Assembly: GCF_003669015.1 (NCBI RefSeq)
Contig: NZ_CP033069.1
Span: 4,908,501 to 4,972,500 of the forward strand
Length of the DNA stretch: 64,000 nt
Source: Acidovorax sp. 1608163
GTDB lineage: Bacteria > Pseudomonadota > Gammaproteobacteria > Burkholderiales > Burkholderiaceae_C
Direction of reading: 5' to 3'
The notes beneath the pieces are model-generated. The model made no database searches. It had not been told where the DNA came from and saw only the letters and a program-made list of their open reading frames with translations. The first letter of the stretch is position 1, and every line of letters starts with the position of its first letter. Below are positions 60,855-64,000 of this stretch, piece after piece. The translations under genes and the position numbers were made by a program.

Positions 60855-61973
60855 TCATATGCGCATGGGCATGACGACGTATTTGAAGGACTCGTTGTCC
60901 GGAATGGTCATCAGCGCAGAGCTGTTGCCGTCGGCCAGGTCGATCTTGACCATGTCCTGGCCCATGTTGGCCAGGGCATCGATCAGGTAGGTGACGTTGA
61001 AGCCGATCTCGATGGTGTCGCCGCCGTAGTCGATGTCCAGCTCGTCCACCGCCTCTTCCTGCTCGGCATTGTTCGACGCCACGCGCAGGGTGCCGGGTTC
61101 GATGTTCAGGCGCACGCCCTTGAACTTGTCGCTGGTCATGATGGCCGTGCGCTGCAGGCTGGCCAGCAGCGGGGCGCGGCCCAGCGTTACGCTGTTGTGG
61201 TGGTTCTTGGGGATGACGCGGTTGTAGTCGGGGAATTTGCCCTCGACCAGCTTGGTCACGAACTCCATGCCGCCAAAGGTGAACTTGGCCTGGTTGTTGG
61301 CGAACTGCATCTCGATGTGGGGCTGGTTCTCGCCACCGGCATCGCTGAGCAGGCGTTGCAACTCGATCACGGTCTTGCGCGGCAGGATGACTTCCTGCTT
61401 GGGCACTTCCACATCCAGCGTGGCGCTGGCAAAGGCCAGGCGGTGGCCGTCGGTGGCCACCAAGCTCAGGGTTTTGCCCTCGGCCACGAACAAGATGCCG
61501 TTGAGGTAGTAGCGAATGTCTTGCACCGCCATGGCAAACGACACCTGGCCCAGCAGGTCCTTCAGCGTCTTTTGCGGAACAGCGAACACGGGGCCGAAGG
61601 CGGCGGATTCTTGCACCAGCGGGAAGTCTTCAGCGGGCAGGCTTTGCAGCGTGAAGCGGCTCTTGCCACCCTTCAAGATCAGCTTGGACTGGCTCGACTC
61701 CAGGCTCACCGTCTGGTCGCCGGGCATGGTCTTCAAGATGTCGATGAGCTTGCGCGCGCCCACGGTGGTGGTGAAGTCACCAGTGTCACCGCCCAGTTCG
61801 GCGGTGGTGCGGATCTGGATTTCGAGGTCGCTGGTGGTCAGTTGCAGCGCATTGCCCGTCTTGCGGATCAGCACGTTGGCCAGAATGGGCAGCGTGTGGC
61901 GGCGCTCAACGATGCCAGCCACGGACTGGAGTACCGCGAGAACCTTGTCTTGTGTTGCCTTCAGGACGATCAT
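60855..61973 (-). CDS. dnaN: DNA polymerase III beta sliding clamp
   Basis: A 372-residue protein of the three-domain clamp family: MIVLKATQDKVLAVLQSVAGIVERRHTLPILANVLI, LPAEDFPLVQE, RYYLNGILFVAEG, TDGHRLAFASA, FPDYNRVIPKN and the end SFKYVVMPMRI. It encircles DNA and holds polymerase III. It lies 143 bp after dnaA and 207 bp before gyrB; the gap to gyrB holds a dispersed palindrome. Confidence 0.98.
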   Translation of the reverse strand: MIVLKATQDKVLAVLQSVAGIVERRHTLPILANVLIRKTGNALQLTTSDLEIQIRTTAELGGDTGDFTTTVGARKLIDILKTMPGDQTVSLESSQSKLILKGGKSRFTLQSLPAEDFPLVQESAAFGPVFAVPQKTLKDLLGQVSFAMAVQDIRYYLNGILFVAEGKTLSLVATDGHRLAFASATLDVEVPKQEVILPRKTVIELQRLLSDAGGENQPHIEMQFANNQAKFTFGGMEFVTKLVEGKFPDYNRVIPKNHHNSVTLGRAPLLASLQRTAIMTSDKFKGVRLNIEPGTLRVASNNAEQEEAVDELDIDYGGDTIEIGFNVTYLIDALANMGQDMVKIDLADGNSSALMTIPDNESFKYVVMPMRI

Positions 61974-62116
61974 GTCATCAACCTCTTGTGGTTTTTAGGA
62001 CGGTGCATGGGCAGCAGCGGCGCTCCTCGCGCCTTCCCCGTGCTGCACAGCACGCCATTTTGCCCTTGAACGGGGGCTTTGAAGATGTTTGTGGTGGGCG
62101 TGGTTTGCACGGGGGA

Positions 62117-63595
62117 TCAGCCTTTAAGAGTCTGCTCCAGCACATGCAGCTGCTGGTTCAGCTCGGTCAGCTGCTGGCGCTCGCCAGAAATCTTGCGCAC
62201 TGCGTGCAAAACCGTGGTGTGGTCGCGCCCGCCAAACAATTCTCCGATTTCTGGAAGGCTTTTTTGCGTCAGTTCTTTGGCCAGGTACATCGCAATCTGG
62301 CGCGGGCGGGCAATGCTGGCCGGGCGCTTCTTGCTGTACATGTCGGCGACCTTGATCTTGTAGTAGTCGGCCACCGTTTTCTGAATGTTTTCCACAGAAA
62401 TTTGCCGGTTCTGAATCGACAGCAGATCTCTGAGGGCTTCGCGCGCCAGCTGGATCGAGATTTCTTTCTGGTTGAAGCGCGAATACGCCAGGATTTTGCG
62501 CAGCGCGCCTTCGAGTTCGCGCACGTTGGAGCGCACGTTCTTGGCCACGAAGAAGGCGACTTCCTCGGGCATCTCGGTGGCTTCAGCGCGGGCTTTGTTG
62601 ATCAAAATGGCCACGCGCATTTCCAGCTCGGGCGGCTCAATCGCTACCGTGAGGCCCGAGTCAAAGCGGGAGACCAGCCGCTCATGGATGTTGGCCAGGC
62701 CCTTCGGGTACGTGTCCGAAGTCATCACGATATGGCTCTTCTTGGCCAGCAGGGCTTCGAAGGCGTTGAAGAACTCTTCCTGGGTGCGGTCTTTGTTGGC
62801 GAAGAACTGCACATCGTCGATCAGCAGCAGATCGAGCGAGTGGTAGCGTTCTTTGAACTCGTCAAAGGTGCGGCGCTGGTAGGCCTTGACCACGTCGGAC
62901 ACGAACTGTTCGGCGTGGATGTATAGGATCTTGGCGTCGGGCTTGTCTTGCAGCAGGCGGTTGCCCACGGCGTGCACCAAGTGGGTTTTGCCCAAGCCCA
63001 CGCCGCCGTAGATGAACAGCGGGTTGTACAAGTGCCCCGGCATGCCCGCCACGTGCATGGCCGCAGAGCGTGCCATGCGGTTGGCCGTGCCTTCCACCAG
63101 GGTTTCAAACGTGAGGGCGGCGTTCAGGCGGTTGCGAAACACGCCTGCCGAGGACTCGTCGCTGCCGGTGCTGCTGCCCTGCCCTTGCCCAGAGTGGTTG
63201 CCTTGGGCAGACCCGTGGTTTTGCGTCTGGCCGGAAGACTGCGAGTGCTGCGGTTCCTGCTGCTGCGAGGCTGGGCGCACATAGGTGCGGATGACCGATT
63301 CGCGTTGGGCAATGGCCAACTCCAGCGTGACCGGCTGGCCGTACAGTCCCTCGAGCAACGCCGCAATGCGGCCTGCGTATTGGGCGCGAATCCAGTCCAG
63401 TTTGAAGCGGTTGGCCACCAGCAAGGTGACCTTGGTGAAGTCCTCTGCCACCTGGGCCACCAGGGGTTTGATCCAGGTGTTGAACTGCTGTTCTGGAAGG
63501 TCCTGGGCCAGTTGTTCCACACAGGCCTGCCACAGGCCTTGTCCGGCGTCCGAGCCGGTGGGTGCATTGGGGTTGCGTTGGGGTTCCTCGGTCAT
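62117..63595 (-). CDS. dnaA: Chromosomal replication initiator DnaA
   Basis: A 492-residue DnaA. Domain I ([25 protein letters not shown]), a Gln/Ser/Gly-rich linker (about 105-150), the AAA+ domain III with Walker [17 protein letters not shown] and Walker [16 protein letters not shown], and domain IV with the DnaA-box-binding helix [13 protein letters not shown]. It opens the origin in its ATP form. Two DnaA boxes lie in its upstream region. It is the first gene of the dnaA-dnaN-gyrB order. Confidence 0.98.
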   Translation of the reverse strand: MTEEPQRNPNAPTGSDAGQGLWQACVEQLAQDLPEQQFNTWIKPLVAQVAEDFTKVTLLVANRFKLDWIRAQYAGRIAALLEGLYGQPVTLELAIAQRESVIRTYVRPASQQQEPQHSQSSGQTQNHGSAQGNHSGQGQGSSTGSDESSAGVFRNRLNAALTFETLVEGTANRMARSAAMHVAGMPGHLYNPLFIYGGVGLGKTHLVHAVGNRLLQDKPDAKILYIHAEQFVSDVVKAYQRRTFDEFKERYHSLDLLLIDDVQFFANKDRTQEEFFNAFEALLAKKSHIVMTSDTYPKGLANIHERLVSRFDSGLTVAIEPPELEMRVAILINKARAEATEMPEEVAFFVAKNVRSNVRELEGALRKILAYSRFNQKEISIQLAREALRDLLSIQNRQISVENIQKTVADYYKIKVADMYSKKRPASIARPRQIAMYLAKELTQKSLPEIGELFGGRDHTTVLHAVRKISGERQQLTELNQQLHVLEQTLKG

Positions 63596-64000
63596 TTCAA
63601 GGGGTGTTTTTATTGTGGATAGGAGGAACGTAGCAAGGGGTGGGATTGTAGCTTGTCAAGGAGTTATCCACAATTTGCAGTCTGGGTAAGAATGGGGGCC
63701 TTGGTGGGCTGTTGCAGCCTGCCGCGCTAGGTGTTCCGCAGGCATTTGAGCGCTCGCGGCGCGGGGCTGTGCAGGCGTCTTCCGGGTCGCCCACCCGGGT
63801 GTTACACAGCCAGGGCATTGCCAGAACCGCAATAGCCTGCGATAATTTTGGGTTTCCCTGAATGTGTTCAGGGCGATTTGACCCGGCGCGCCGTTATTTC
63901 TGCCCCAGAGGTCTGTGCTCATGGCACTGCAATTGCAGTGCGGCGGCGCGGGATTCAGGGGGTTCAAGAGCAGCAGTCCGGAACTGAACCTCAAGGAATA
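63596..64000. other. dnaA upstream region and edge of rpmH
   Basis: About 400 bp without a gene. It contains the two DnaA boxes and ends in CTCAAGGAATA, a ribosome-binding site that in this gene order usually precedes the rpmH start, just outside the window. The minus-strand frame at 63656-63994 does not look coding. Confidence 0.65.
63614..63672. promoter_or_regulatory. DnaA boxes upstream of dnaA
   Basis: TTATCCACA (63664-63672) is a perfect DnaA box, and TGTGGATAG (63614-63622) is its complement with one mismatch. They lie 19-77 bp before the dnaA start, where they could serve for autoregulation or as part of the origin. I did not find a dense cluster elsewhere in the window. Confidence 0.75.

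Noticed and set aside
63656..63994. 112-codon minus-strand frame upstream of dnaA
   Set aside because: Lies in the dnaA promoter region with DnaA boxes; low-complexity Pro/Ala content, no homology pattern.

Overview
The window is G+C-rich chromosomal DNA from a betaproteobacterium, most likely Comamonadaceae and Acidovorax-like. This rests on the order (read leftward) dnaA-dnaN-gyrB with an rpmH-type start just beyond the right edge, the codon use, the IPTL-CTERM surface protein, the PdxR, ArgP and PaiB families present, and a dispersed GCGCTAG palindrome. The genus is an inference and was not tested by any search. The right end (about 58.0-64.0 kb) is the replication-origin side of the chromosome: gyrB, dnaN, dnaA and DnaA boxes.

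Left part, 0-31.5 kb: ordinary core and shell genes. They are a GAF/PAS sensor protein (cut by the window edge), DAHP synthase, an NlpC/P60 lipoprotein, leuA behind a leucine-rich leader peptide, a 1320-residue WG-repeat membrane protein, a DnaQ-like exonuclease, an M28 peptidase, a macro-domain protein, YjdM, a DinG-type helicase, an A+T-rich gene-poor island (about 16.0-16.95 kb), an ankyrin protein, a B12-type radical SAM protein, a GAF-GGDEF cyclase, a gamma-carbonic-anhydrase-like protein, an ACT protein divergent from ArgP, TetR divergent from a metallo-hydrolase, PdxR divergent from OsmC-PaiB, homoserine dehydrogenase behind a Thr/Ile leader and terminator, a ferredoxin and a YkgJ-type protein. 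Two 170-bp palindromic elements and six copies of a smaller palindrome sit between these genes.

Middle, 31.6-39.4 kb: a surface or unknown-function cluster. It holds a 1548-residue repeat protein with an IPTL-CTERM tail, three tandem phage-collar-domain proteins, two DUF6916-like proteins (one with a Tat signal) and a GNAT acetyltransferase.

39.9-58.0 kb: an accessory, defence-rich island ending against gyrB. It starts with a zinc-finger / large serine recombinase / two-ParB-like-protein module. Next come a NucS-like nuclease plus a partner gene, an IS3 element that has left only the C-terminal piece of what looks like an anti-phage cytidine deaminase, and two similar short inverted-repeat elements flanking that 4-kb segment. 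Last is one compact operon: XRE regulator - hsdR - hsdM - 47-residue ORF - hsdS - SMC-like ATPase - HNH nuclease. The ATPase/HNH pair looks like Septu (PtuA/PtuB) and is translationally joined to the type I restriction genes. This composite operon and the recombinase-ParB module are the strongest candidates for something not well described.
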